Assembly: GCA_019925095.2 (NCBI GenBank)
Contig: CM034388.1
Span: 2,405,501 to 2,469,500, forward strand
Reading direction: 5' to 3'
Source: Dendrolimus kikuchii
Taxonomy: Eukaryota; Arthropoda; Insecta; Lepidoptera; Lasiocampidae
DNA: 64,000 bases
The position numbers and the translations under genes were made by a program. The notes beneath the pieces are model-generated. The model did not search any database. It was not told where the DNA came from and saw only the letters and a list, made by a program, of their open reading frames with translations. Below are positions 11,042 through 23,004 of this stretch, in pieces. Numbering within the stretch: the first letter of the stretch is position 1; each line of letters starts with the position of its first letter.

Positions 11042-12540
11042 AAAGCTGTCTAATAGCACTATATGTCCTGAAATGGCTACGTCTGATTAACACACTACAA
11101 TAATTTATTATAGTAATATAATTATGTATATAAGAATATGTATTTGTGTGTGTATATATATATATGTATATATATATGTATATGACTGTGTATGCATGTA
11201 TTTTGGTGTTCAATAAAGTGTTATCTATTTATCTATAATATTAAAGTATAACCCAAAAGATAAACTAATTACGTAAGTAAACATGTAACACTATGTATTA
11301 ACGAAAACCAATAAGATTTTATACCAATTTGTCCTTTAAAAAGTAAGTAATTTGAAATACTACTTGAATAATGATAAAAAAACTAAATCAGTTTTGTCAA
11401 AACCAAAACTATATCTAAAAGATTTTTTGGAAATTGTGTATACTTTCTGGGAACAGTTGATGCTGATTAAGGGTGTTAGCACTTAATAACCAAATTCCGA
11501 TATCACGTCGTGACAAGGAAATAATTTTAAACCACATTAAAACACACAAAGTTTGTTTTTAATTCTGAAGAAGCTATTGCCTAGACGTATTATCACTCAA
11601 AAGTTAAATTTGGATAACATTGTAACAACTCGGTAATTTCAAACAAAAATTTAAAAACAAAAACACCTTAATTAATGTCATGTAAAAAGACATAGTCTGT
11701 CTTGACCTAAATATATCTTTAAATAAAAAATCAGATTCTGTTTATGGCATTTAAATTTTTAGTGTTAGCAGTTAGGTTAGGTCGTTCATGGGTTTATCGG
11801 AAAAGAATTCTCCAAAAAGTTTCCAAAAAAGATTTAATTAAGAATTAATAATGCTGTACAACGTGGCAATGCAATTAGCTCTTTTGATAGACGGGCTTCA
11901 GTCTGGCAATAATTTAATGCATATGTAATTAATAATTAGATTACACTCTCATAAAGCGTTGATAAATACGCTTTTAAAATATTTGCATAAATATAACGAA
12001 ACTCTGTATTAGACTCTGAAAAATTTAAATGCTATAAAATTTAAAAGTTAGATATATTTTGTACGCTGGCAATATCTCAAAACAACTTTCATCGCGCATT
12101 CGGCCATGTTCGGTTGCTCTCGGAACCCATTGCCTCTCGCAGCCACGGTTCACGATTCACGAACCTCATAAAAACGGTTGAAAGAAAAAGAAGGCTTTTA
12201 GAAAATAAAAGTTTTTGTGATCTAATTACAGTTTTTGATAACTTTTCCAGACGTTTTATAGCTCTGTCTTAACTTAGCTAACTAAGTTTAGGTAAATTTA
12301 TTTGAACGTAATGTTGGTTTAGCTACTGTCCTGCGTCGCTGGCCTCGGGTGATAAAGGAATAACGGGGTGGTTTTAATTATGGGGATAAAGGTAAAGAGG
12401 TCTACTTATATGAAACTTTGACTTAGGGCCGATTTTTAGTTACAAGTGGAATAAATTATAACCTGACCGAATTCAAAAGGGAAACAATTCAAGCGTTTTA
12501 TTCATGCAACTGTCATTTTTAATTTTCCCATATTGTATTT
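11042..12540. other. Unassigned AT-rich DNA
   Basis: TA/GT microsatellite and a forward LINE tail at 11137-11240. An unexplained GC-richer stretch at 12085-12170 has no coding support. Confidence 0.4.
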
Positions 12541-13094
12541 TATGGAGCGTTAGGTAAACTTCTAGGCGCTAAGAACCTCAGCCAGAAGGCCCAGCTCGCC
12601 TACGCTCACGTATGGATGCGAATGAATTGGGTATGGAAGAGAGAGCATGAAAGTAGAGTAAACGCGGTCGAGATGCGAGCACTGCGCAAAATCTGCGGAG
12701 TGACGCTCGCGGACCGCGTTCGTAATACCGAAGTAAGAAAGAGAGTTGGTCTGAAAGAGAGTGTCGGGGTGAAGGTAAGGAAAGGAATGCTCCGGTGGTT
12801 CGGGCATGTAGAAAGAATGCATTATAAAAGAATGACTAAACAGATATACAATGCAAAAGTGGATGGATGCAGAAGTCGTGGAAGGCCACGACACACCTTC
12901 CATGATCAAATTGATCGTACTAGCAGAAGGTGATGTCAGGAGCCTTAAGAACAGACGAGCTTGCATGACAAGAGTTATGAATGTCAAAGAGGCAAGTGAG
13001 GTGTGTAAGAATAAGCCTAAATGGCACTCTGTTGTACGTGCCTACCCCGCAAGGGAACTGGCGTGAAGTTATGTATGTATGTATGCATGTATTT
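12541..13094 (+). mobile_element. RTE 3' end, internally deleted
   Basis: Same element as at 4815, with a deletion between CAGCTCGCC and TACGCTCACG and a frame break near GATCGTACTAGC. The ATGT tail carries an ATGC variant. Confidence 0.8.
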
Positions 13095-13229
13095 TATTCT
13101 ATGAACCCTTTTCATATCGTGATTGAAAAATCTGACTAGAAAAGTGATCATACGAAGCGATAAATAGGTAATAGTTTCAAAAGCGCTAATGTGAGCGCAA
13201 CGTATGACATCTCGTACTTCAGAGCTTAG

Positions 13230-13565
13230 ATGAACAAAATAGGTAATAAGATCAGAGCCCCAAGCTCTCAGAGAAGCCGGTAATAAGGTCATCGGCTCTG
13301 CCTCTATGTTGGCAGAGTCGGTATGGCGCCTCGGGCTGATGATCTTTACCCCGTCGTGCGCTGGGGGCAACTGGTAACGTGGTACGGTAGCCGCCTGACA
13401 TAAGGAGTGTCTTTCGACGACCATCGTGGGCATCGCGTTGGCTCCGCCTGTGGCATGATTGGCCATCTCGGGCTTTAGGTGGCCATCTGCAGCATAGACA
13501 AGTTTCGCGACCTCTTCGAAACATTGCCCCTAAAGGAAGCCGATCACAGTTGGCGCCACCAGTCC
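13230..13565 (-). mobile_element. Possible Gypsy-like leader/gag remnant
   Basis: A GC-rich island in AT-rich surroundings. On the reverse strand it starts with ACTGGTGGCGCCAACTGTGA, a sequence resembling the primer-binding-site region after a Gypsy LTR. Two open frames (149 and 90 codons) cross it. The call is uncertain. Confidence 0.3.
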
Positions 13566-14209
13566 GTTTTAGTTTTATAAAAAAAAATCAACTAAAACAT
13601 TCAATCAACTTTTTATTATTATTTTAAACATAAATCAATACTACGGTACTAATTAGTTCCTTTTTAATTACGAATCTAACGTCGATAAGTGTGAGTACAT
13701 CCTAAGGATACACGACCATTAAAATTAAAAAAAAAGTCGCCTCTTAGTAACATGATTTTACTTTATCATTAGGTAGATAGACATACATCTTCCTCATTTT
13801 TGTCAAACATCCTCATAAATCCAGGTGTCAGATAAACATGAATGGGCCACATTTTACAGCGTGTCGCGAGAATGAATATGAAACCCTAAAAACAACTAAA
13901 ATGCGAAAACCTTTTCACTGTAGCCTCATTCTTCCCGCCACGAATTGTTAATTACTTTTTTTAATATATCGTTAGCACGTACAGGCGAAGGCAACCTGTT
14001 TTATACTGTCTACGTGAGTAACATTTTCTAATAATTTTTTAGAAAGTAACAAACTTTGCTATAATAATGGGTAATCAAAGTTATAAATAAACTTTTGCAA
14101 ATAATGTTTGTAATGGTCTTTAAAGAATTTAGAAAGTTTTTCGGTTGTATCAAATTGGACAATGTTTTAGCTTCAATGCTTTAATTTTTTTAAGGGACTT
14201 CATATTATT

Positions 14210-14457
14210 AATTCTTGCAGCCGGGTGGGCCCTTATAAGAGGCGGCAAAATAACTTACAGCCAAGTAGTAGGGCATTTGCCTGATTTAGTGTATGCCACA
14301 ATACCCTTGAGTGGTATTCCGACCAGTGACCAGGAATCTTGAGCAGGCTCCAGTCCTCTAGTTCGTTTTGTTGTGGCTAATGTACATGGCGACATTAACC
14401 ACTTTCCATCATGTGGGTTGTCAACCTATCTGTTGTAATTCACTAATAAAAAAAAAC
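14210..14457 (+). mobile_element. R1 retroposon, diverged
   Basis: Shares AAGAGGCG, AGTAGTAGGGCATTTGCC, CCAGTGACCAGG and ACTTTCCATCATGTGGG with R1, and ends in an A-run. It is clearly older than the other copies. Confidence 0.65.
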
Positions 14458-17444
14458 AGTTTTTATTTAAATGCTAGGATTAATTTTGAAAACAGGGACA
14501 GTTCAATTATGTTAGTATTTAAACGGTAAAACTATATAATAATTATTATATAGGAATAACATACAGACAGAAAGTGTGTTTGACCAGCTTTCGCGGTGTA
14601 GTTAATTGCAAACTAACAATAGGTTCAACATTCGATTCCCATGTCAATAACTTTCCCTTCGGTAATAACACAGAAAATGCGTGTGCTTTTCTTTGAAAAA
14701 AAAAAACTTAAGCCTAATTCACATTTGCGTTAGTTAAATAGTCAACTTGCGAATAAGTTTTTATTATCGTATGGACAGACGTGGACTTGGGACCGGTCGC
14801 CGATGTTAGATCAATCAACAAATTGAATCAATTCGGTTGAAAGGCCCAAAACCCATAGACACGACGGCGTTCAATGACATTGATTCATGATTATGTTTAT
14901 ATGGATCACTTTGTTTAATTCATCCAAGTTTAAAGACAAAAATTAACCGTCGGTTTTTCATCGTGTCGGTGTCAAATTTCTACCGATAGTAAGTACTAAG
15001 TTATAGGTTCACTGCAAAACAATTTTCGAAAGTCATACATAGTAAATTAATATATTTACACTCTCAATATATTGTCAGCCAATAAAGTGCTTTATCAATT
15101 TTGACAACAATTTGTTGTTATTAAAAAGGAAATTTTCATTAATATACGGCAGAGATTTGAAATTGGAATTTATTTAAATCCGTTATCTTATTAACCTAAC
15201 CATAACGTTTAAAAGGACATATTTTTTGCTTTCTGGCAATATTCTATTTGTACTGTCACAGATTTCGAAGCGAAAATAGACTTTGCCATTCTATGAGGTG
15301 CTAATGATATTCAGTCTTTGGTAAAGCACTTTCTAGTCTGTCTTGTACAGAGCTGCGTGTTACGGAGATAAATATGCTACAGTAAATTAGTCGAGTAACG
15401 TTTAAGGGTCGCGTCAGGAATGCAACCACAGCAACCTTCATATCCATGATATAGCAAACAAAATGCAGGAGAGTATTCTACGCTGATACGGCCATCTTTA
15501 ACGAAGACCGGCTGGTATTGTAAAGAAAAAGTAGGAAGGATCTTGAATTACAAATTGGACGCTCCGTACGTCCGGAGTACAGAGAGAGATACCAGAGTAG
15601 ACCATATGGTTATTTTTCACATTTTTCCTAAAAAACGAGATATCCTTTCACTGCGAACAACTTTTACTGTGAAAGATGAAAGTAAACTTATAATTAAAAA
15701 ATAATTCATGTCCCGCTTCCCCCAGTACCAGTACTTAAACTGTAAGTACAACTGTTATTTATAACAACTTTCTCTGGTCTGTGCGATCGAAAATGTTGGT
15801 TGGTCCATGTTATAGGAGTTCGGAATTTGAAACTGACGTTGATGTATACTTATAGATCGTGGACATACACACACACGAGATTTTGATATTATATAATAAT
15901 AATATAATAATAAATGTTGGTTTGTTCCAAAAGTATATACAAGATTTTTTTTGGGGTTGGGACCTTCTATTAAGTATTAATATATACTTGTGTCAGAAGG
16001 ACCCGCTCTCAATTAACTTAAACATTAAAGATAACTTTTATTACAATAAACCATTTTACAAATAATTTTTATGTGTTGTATACCTATATCTGTGTGTATG
16101 AATGTATGTAAGAATGTGTGTGTGTGTGCGTGTGTGTGTAGATGTATGAGACTAAGTGTTTGTGTTTATGTTATATAAAGTAAGAATACTATATAATATA
16201 CACTAATAATTCCTCACATTCTTTATGTTTTCAATAATAGCCAATTTGTAACAATTTCCTTACAGTCATAATATTTCAAATTACTGAATTGTAATACTAT
16301 ATTAATTTGATTAAATATATGTATGGAATGCATTTTATATTGGTGATTAGCAAATGAAGTATTAACCCTAGTCGTTTTTATAGATATCCCTTTCCTTCTT
16401 CCTTTATCAACGCTTTCATACAATGAAAAGTTTGTATGAGTTTTTAAAATAACATTCAATACATATAGTTTTCTTACTGTTAGAAGTTGACACGTAGAAA
16501 AAAAGAAAATATTACTTGTATGGAGCTTATGTCAAATTTTAATCGATAGTAAGGCAAATGAACGGTCGCTAAGATATAGGAACCGGACCTAAGAGACAAT
16601 GTTGCATGAAAGTAATAAGAAAGGATGTGCTGTTGACACACGTAGCAACTTTAGTGTTGCAAATGTCCATAGACGACGGTTCGGTTGGCTGCTGTACTCT
16701 AGCTATAATAGAAAAACCATTTTTTTAGCGGAAAATTCTTATCTGTTGAATGTTAGCCATAACAAAAAAGTATATTCGTTTGGATATATGTAATGTGTGT
16801 GTGTTTGTCTACCGATTAATTATGTAAGCTTAAAAAAATAGTATAGCGCTTACGTATGTAACTTGTACCACACGCAAATTCGTACTTACAAACCATTCAC
16901 CTCTGCGATTGGGAAGCGCAAAACAGTTAGCCGTGGGATTTTGTATCAATTTCTCAGTGATTCATGTGCATGATTCATGAGTACAATATAGATTGCATGT
17001 AAAAACTAACATACTGTTTCATATAAAGGATAAAACAGGGTTCTGTAGTAATTTTGGCAAAAATCTAGCGATTTTTTTTAAATATATGGCTTCAACATAA
17101 ATTGAATTTATTTTGCCAAAGGCAAATTTATTTGTAGAAGTGGGTATCTATTTTAAATGCCAGCTAAATAGTTGTTGTTCCAAAACGTACCAACGGACAA
17201 GTTTACAGCTTACCCGTCAGCCGTCAAAATCAAATCACTATCTGGCTAATGGCTGTCAAATAAAAGCGAAAACCGATAAGTTGACGGTTACAACTAACTA
17301 TTACTATATATTAGCCATATATTAGGAAATACACCCATTAGCCATAAGCTATCAGCTAGATTTTTAGCCAGCTAACGAACAACCATTACTTGAATGGCTA
17401 AGTTTATGGAAATTTAGATAGCTACACCACTAGTCTCATGATAG
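14458..17444. other. Unassigned AT-rich DNA
   Basis: A possible SINE-head remnant at 14590-14650 (GGTTCAACATTCGATTCCC), a small GT array at 16112-16142 and an R1 remnant at 16640-16685. No gene seen. Confidence 0.4.
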
Positions 17445-18070
17445 GCAGGTTAAAAAATTGTCGGATTTTTTAGCGGGAACTGAAAGGAGACGTTGTGCTG
17501 TGCAGTTTTATTTTCTAAAAATGTGTGAAATTACTCTAAAATTAACAGTAGTTGTAGGATATTGATAGTTTTCGCGTAGTAATTATGTGTTTTTGTGAGA
17601 AATGTGAATTGTATAGTAAAATGTGGCCTTTCGAGTATTCACAAGAACTCTGTTTAATGGCATCAGCTGATAACCTACACAGTTCAGCTGTGCTGTATTA
17701 CACATAGGCTTAAGAAAATGAAGAAACTACATTGTAATCTAAGATCTGGCTGAAAGGCCTAGCTGCCAAGCCATAAACTTAAATTTAAAAAAATGCTAAA
17801 AATTGTCTGTTTTTTGGCGGGAACTGAAAGGAGATGTTGTGCTGTGCAGTTTTATTTTCTAAAAATGTGTAAAATTACTCTAAAATGAACAATAGTTGTA
17901 TAGTCAAATGTGGCCTTTTGAGTTGTCACAAGAACTCCGTTGAATGGCACTAGCTGATTACCGACAGTTGAGCTGTGCTACACATAGGCTTAAGAAAATG
18001 AAGAAACTATATTGTAAACTAAGACCTGGCTTAAAGGCTTAGCTGCCAAGCCATAAACCGAAATAAATAA
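17445..18070 (+). repeat. Tandem duplication, two ~300-bp units
   Basis: Units near 17445-17790 and 17805-18065 share GCGGGAACTGAAAGGAGA, GTGCTGTGCAGTTTTATTTT, AAATGTGGCCTTT and the ending TAGCTGCCAAGCCATAAAC. A third AAATGTGGCCTTTCGAGTT occurs at 18195. The end block plus AATAAA suggests a retroelement 3' end. The second unit has a deletion of about 60 bp. Confidence 0.75.
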
Positions 18071-19392
18071 AATAAGTATTTTTTATCTATGTCTATTCGC
18101 TCTTAGATTTATAGGACTTATGTTAGAATATGAATTTTGTATCTCATATAAGTGAACTGTAATGTTCTTTTGAGAAGATAGTTCTTTAAACCCAAATGTG
18201 GCCTTTCGAGTTACAATACAACTGCGCTACTATACGAAAATTCATTATATCAGAATTGGCTGTATGGACCAATATTCCTTTGCGGCGAATTCTACTACTA
18301 AAAAATTGTCGTGTTTGTCCGTGCACCTGTCCGTCTATCTTTGTAAGGCACAGTCATTTTCCTCAGAAACTATTCAGTCTATAACCATGGAAGAAGAACA
18401 CTAGTAGTGTAGTATTCTTTTTCCATGCTATGACTAGGAAATTTTGAGAGGAAGATGTATCTCATATGCCTCTAAACAATGGTATAGTAATATCTCAAAA
18501 AACAAAATTAGACATGACTGTCGTACATGTAAATGATTTTTTTTTCAATTACAATTTACATACACGTCAAAATAGCGACGTTTTTATCGCCCGAAACTGA
18601 TTGCAGTTTTAAAATTTTATTATGATACTATATTTTTATGGTCTTATTCATATTGATTTAGATTAAATTTGTAGGCTTCTTTAAAGAAGAAGTACAAAGA
18701 AAGAATGTTTGTAGATTTTTATCACTGACATATTTAGGTCTTTTATTTATTTACATCTAAAACGAACACATTATAAACTAATACAATAAAAAAAAACTTG
18801 TTTTTATTCTATCCTACCTATAATCCCTCATAACTGTAAGCACAAAACTGACCCTATATCACCGTCTTCTGTAGTATGTAAGATGCCCATAAGGCGCAGT
18901 TATATTTTTGACGGCTAATTAATGTTAAGAATTGATTAGAAATATAAAATTTCAATTTATGAAACTTGCATAAATTTTCAATTACCACGGAATATTCGTA
19001 AAGTTCTCAAATGCGTTTCTAAGACATTTGCATACATAGATAAAACACGTCTCACAGATTCAAAAACGTGTCACAACAACGTAATGAACTGAGTGCGTGT
19101 TATAGATGTGCTTATTTTCGTGCCTTTTTAGGATTCCGTGGCCGTTTTGGCAAAAACAGGACACTTATGAAATTGTTAAGATCATTTGTCTGTCCCTCTA
19201 TGTATGGTATTATTTATTTTCAATAGCCCTATAGAAGAGCCCTACCCAGTCAAATAAACATAAGTAACGGATAGTTGGAATTCAAATGTTCATGCGGTTA
19301 ATTCTGATCCTCTGATCTAGTGAGCTAGGCGAGCACAGTCCAACTACAGAAACCGTCGAAATTAGAGATATTTACAATGCTTTTATTGTTGG
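18071..19392. other. Unassigned AT-rich DNA
   Basis: Only the third AAATGTGGCCTTTCGAG block (18195) and the half inverted repeat at 18639-18690. Confidence 0.4.
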
Positions 19393-19401
19393 AGAACAAC
19401 A

Positions 19402-19921
19402 AATATTCATAGCTCTTGTCATGCACGCTTGTCTATTCTTCAGGCTCCTGACATCACCTTCTGCTAGTACACGATCAATTTGATCATGAAAGGTGTATCG
19501 TGGCCTTCCACGACTTCTGCATCCATCCACTTTTGCATTGTATATCTGTTTAGTCATTCTTTCATCATGCATTCTTTCCACATGCCCGAACCAGCGGAGC
19601 ATTCCTTTCCTTACCTTCACCCCGACACTCTCTTTCTTACTTCGGTATTAGGAACGCGATCCGCGAGCGTCACTCCGCAGATTTTGCGCAGTGCTCGCAT
19701 CTCGACCGCGTTTACTCTACTTTAATGCTCTCTCTTGCATACCCAACTCTCGCTTCCATACGTGAGCGTAGGTACTAGCACCGCGTTGTGTATGGCAAGC
19801 TGGGCCTTCTGGCTGAGGTCAAAGAAGCAAGTGAGTTGTGTAAGAATAAGCCTGAATGGCGCTCTGTTGGTCGTGCCTACCCCGCAAGGGAACTGGCGTG
19901 AAGTTATGTATGTATGTATGT
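19402..19921 (-). mobile_element. RTE copy with 5' inversion
   Basis: 19402-19816 is the reverse complement of the RTE ORF end. From 19817 the remaining 3' end (TCAAAGAAGCAAG to the ATGT tail) reads on the + strand. Both parts are flanked by the perfect direct repeat AGAACAACA (19393-19401 and 19922-19930), so this is one insertion. Confidence 0.85.
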
Positions 19922-19930
19922 AGAACAACA

Positions 19931-20197
19931 GACAGGCTGATTGTTGTCCTGTTGGAAAGTAGTGACTGTTGCATATGGACATTTGCTACACTAAACGAGT
20001 TAGCATTTTGCTGTCGACTTCAAAGGTGGGACCGAATCCTGGCCACTGAGCCGGAATAGAACATTAAGGTTTTTATGGCGCTCTAAACCAGCTATACTCT
20101 ACACCAGGGTTGGTAGACCTTCCAACGGTCAAATGCCCTTACGACAAGCTACCCGGCCACAGGAATTAATATATTTTTCTCTTCCTGCACGGATAAA
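19931..20197 (-). mobile_element. R1 retroposon, diverged
   Basis: Reverse copy from ACAGGCTGATTG to CTTCCTGCACGGAT, with many substitutions. It begins right after the target duplication of the inverted RTE insertion. Confidence 0.6.
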
Positions 20198-20276
20198 ATG
20201 ACCTGTGTGTATGTACTCAGTGTTAACAGAAAAAATGTATAGGGCGATGTGATGAACAAACATGGACAACAGTCTA

Positions 20277-20445
20277 AAAACCCTCGTCGTCAGCCATTCG
20301 CAGTCCACTGCTGGACGTAGGCCTCCCCAAGACGGCGCCACTCATCTCTATTCTCTGATTTCCTCATCCAGCGCCGACCGGCAACCTTGCACAGGTCGTC
20401 GGTCCATCGGGCTGGAGAGCGTCCGACACTACGTTTATCGAGACA
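20277..20445 (+). repeat. Lepidopteran-type repeat (CCACTGCTGGACGTAGGCC)
   Basis: A GC-rich block beginning AGTCCACTGCTGGACGTAGG, with no open frame that makes sense. The opening motif is widespread in Lepidoptera. The element class is not certain. Confidence 0.5.
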
Positions 20446-20465
20446 CGGTCTGCATACAGATACTA

Positions 20466-21275
20466 GATACAGAAGACAGGCTGACAGCCCCGCTAATGAA
20501 TAGCAGTTCTCGTCGCCTATGGACTTTTACAGCACTAAAGTGATACAAATGTGCTGCCGGTCTCAAAGATATATAAATAAATAATCGACAGACAAACACA
20601 CATATTGTATATCCCCAAATTAAGCAAGTTACGCTTGTGTTATGGATAATATACACCGGACTACTCTGGGGCCTGGGCCTGGGCTCTGGGGAAGAAAATA
20701 CGTTTTCGAAATTTACTATACAAGGAATCGAACCCGGAACCTCTGCGTTGCAGTGAGGTACGCCGGCAAAGGCTGAGCCCGCTCAACCACAGGGGCCGTC
20801 AAAGAAAGAAAGAAGGTGGGACTGCAACCTGGACGCTAATATCGGAACATTACTCAAAGTTGCTACGAGTTTGGCGGTATCTTCTAGACTAGGTGCCCAT
20901 CCAGAGAAACAAATGCCCTAGCACTTGATGAAACCTACCCTACTCTTTTACTCAGGCGGGCTTTAAACTAGTATCTCGGAACACTCCGTTGTACAGTTGT
21001 ACAGACGCGACGGTAGAATATATATATTTTTTTTATTGCAGGAGATCAGCAGACAGGCAGACGGCCCACTTGATGGAAAGCGGTTACCATCGCCTATGGA
21101 CATTTGCAACACCAAAGGTGCTACAAATGCGTTGCTGCTCTCTTAAGGGAGACTGGAACCTGGTCACTAATGCCGGAACACAACTCGAGGTTGTTATGGC
21201 GACATACTTTAGACCAGGGGTGGTAGCCATCCAGTCGGACAAATGCCCTACCACCTGGCTGTGGGTTGTTAAGTC
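20466..21275 (-). repeat. Composite repeat block C, copy 1
   Basis: Order: an R1-like 3' piece (20466-20575), SINE S1 (20575-20800), a 220-bp unique-looking linker ending ACAGACGCGACGG, and an R1 copy. The same order recurs at 30987-31774 with few differences. Confidence 0.75.
20575..20800 (-). mobile_element. tRNA-derived SINE S1, full-length-like
   Basis: The tail AATCGACAGACAAACAC is at the left; the B-box complement GGAATCGAACCC and the A-box complement GCCCGCTCAACCACA are at the right. It is part of the duplicated composite block at 20466-21275. Confidence 0.8.
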
Positions 21276-21338
21276 GCCTCTTACGACAGGCCGCCCGGCC
21301 GCAGGAAATTGTATTCTTTCTCCGTTCCTGCACGGATA
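21023..21338 (-). mobile_element. R1 retroposon, near full length
   Basis: Complete reverse copy: a T-run and TTGCAGGAGATCAGCAG at the left, and CCGTTCCTGCACGGAT at the right. Confidence 0.8.
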
Positions 21339-22871
21339 GAATTGCGGAAACCTAAAAGCCCGTTTTATAAAAATTTTCAAATAGTGACTTCAATAACAAA
21401 AAAATTATAAACACGCTTTATTAATTTCACTGCAAGGGTTACAAATCACAAAGGCCCCCTTGCACCTAGCTCCTGGCGCCTCGGTATGCGAGAGACTCTA
21501 CTATTCTAACTTTTATGTGTGAACGATTTTGAAATGCTAAAGTTCAAAACATTGTCCACGATGAATTGGGTTTAATAAAATTGTTGAGACTTAAGAATAT
21601 TTTATAATAAATTATTTTTTGGGTTCTGCAGCCAAATGATAAAATCTGTTTATATTGGGCACGCTTAAGCACATGGCAGATTTAATTTTGCTTGCATTCA
21701 TGCAATTTAAAAACTGTACAAGAAGTTGTATAATAATAAAACACAATTAGGCTGTATGAATTAAATAGCATCGGCGCATCGTGAAAGTGAGATAAAGTTA
21801 ACTGTAAACCGCAATGTTGCCATTAACAAAATTCAAATGTAATTTATGAGTAATAAATAAGGATTACCTACTCCAATTTCGGTGAAAATATGTTTGGACA
21901 TTATTTTTTATAATCCTCTTATAAGAATCAGTTTTTTAAATTAAGTTGTAAATTTGCTTATTAATGTAAATGATGACAAAACTCGACAACTAAGTATTGA
22001 TTTTATAGGTGCTATTTTCAGTAATAATATTGACATATCAAGGAAAAGACTATAACTAACTAGCTGCGCCCGCGGTTTCACCCGCGTGGTGACGTAAAAT
22101 CGTTATATTTTGGATAATTCACACTATATCTTTATAAATTATAGCCTATGTGTTATTCTGATGTGTAAGCTATATTATTGAAAATTTTAGTGAAAATACA
22201 TTCAGTAGTTTTTGCGTGAAAGAGTAATAAACATACATCCTTACGCGTTTATAATATTTATTATATAGAAATTTAACGACTAGGACTATTGCCATCGCTT
22301 GGATTGCACAAATTACAGTTACGTATTTCACGAGAATTTTGAAATTTTACAGGACAAATTTTTTAATGGTTTTAAGCATGTTAGCATGGGAGCCTAAAAT
22401 TAAGCCCACATCTAGATTAGAAAAGCCTAATATATTTTAAATACATGTATTAGTGTATAAGACTGATTGCTTGTAATAAATTCAATTTTTTTTTTCTCAA
22501 GTTTTGAATTTCTTTATTTCATCATAACGTTGAATTAGAATTAAATATCTATTATTATAATATAATGTTAGTAATGTTAATTTGAATTTACAATTTGACT
22601 ACAAAATTCTAACGTATTTCTATTTAAGTCCCTGCTAATAACTAACTGCTGCGATTAGTGAGCTAAAATGCAATTATTTTAAAGAATGGTTAAAATTCAT
22701 TACTAAGTTTATAACTGAAAAAATATTTAATAGTATTCGCAATATAATCATTACTTTGTCAATAACTGGTATGGCAGCATTTACAGATTAATGTAAAAGA
22801 GTTAAGTAACTCAAGAAATTCAATCAACGCTATTTAAGGCTGATATGCCACATTGAGCTTTTATGTATATA
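21339..22871. other. Unassigned AT-rich DNA around a Helitron-like element
   Basis: Apart from 22060-22269 nothing was recognised. Confidence 0.4.
22060..22269 (-). mobile_element. Helitron-like element
   Basis: On the reverse strand it starts TCTATATAATAAATATTATA and ends GGGCGCAGCTAG before T, with a short GC-rich palindrome near the 3' end (CGCGGGTGAAACCGCG). Confidence 0.6.
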
Positions 22872-23004
22872 TCCAGTTTCCCTTAAGAGAGCAGCAGCGT
22901 ATTTGTAGCAACTTTGGTGTTGCAAATGTCCATAGGCAATGGTAACTGCTTTCCATCAAGTGGGCCGTCTGCCTGTCTGCTGATCTCCTGCAATAAAAAA
23001 AAAA
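22872..23004 (+). mobile_element. R1 retroposon, 5'-truncated
   Basis: Starts inside the element at CCAGTTTCCCTTAAGAG and ends in a run of A. Confidence 0.7.
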
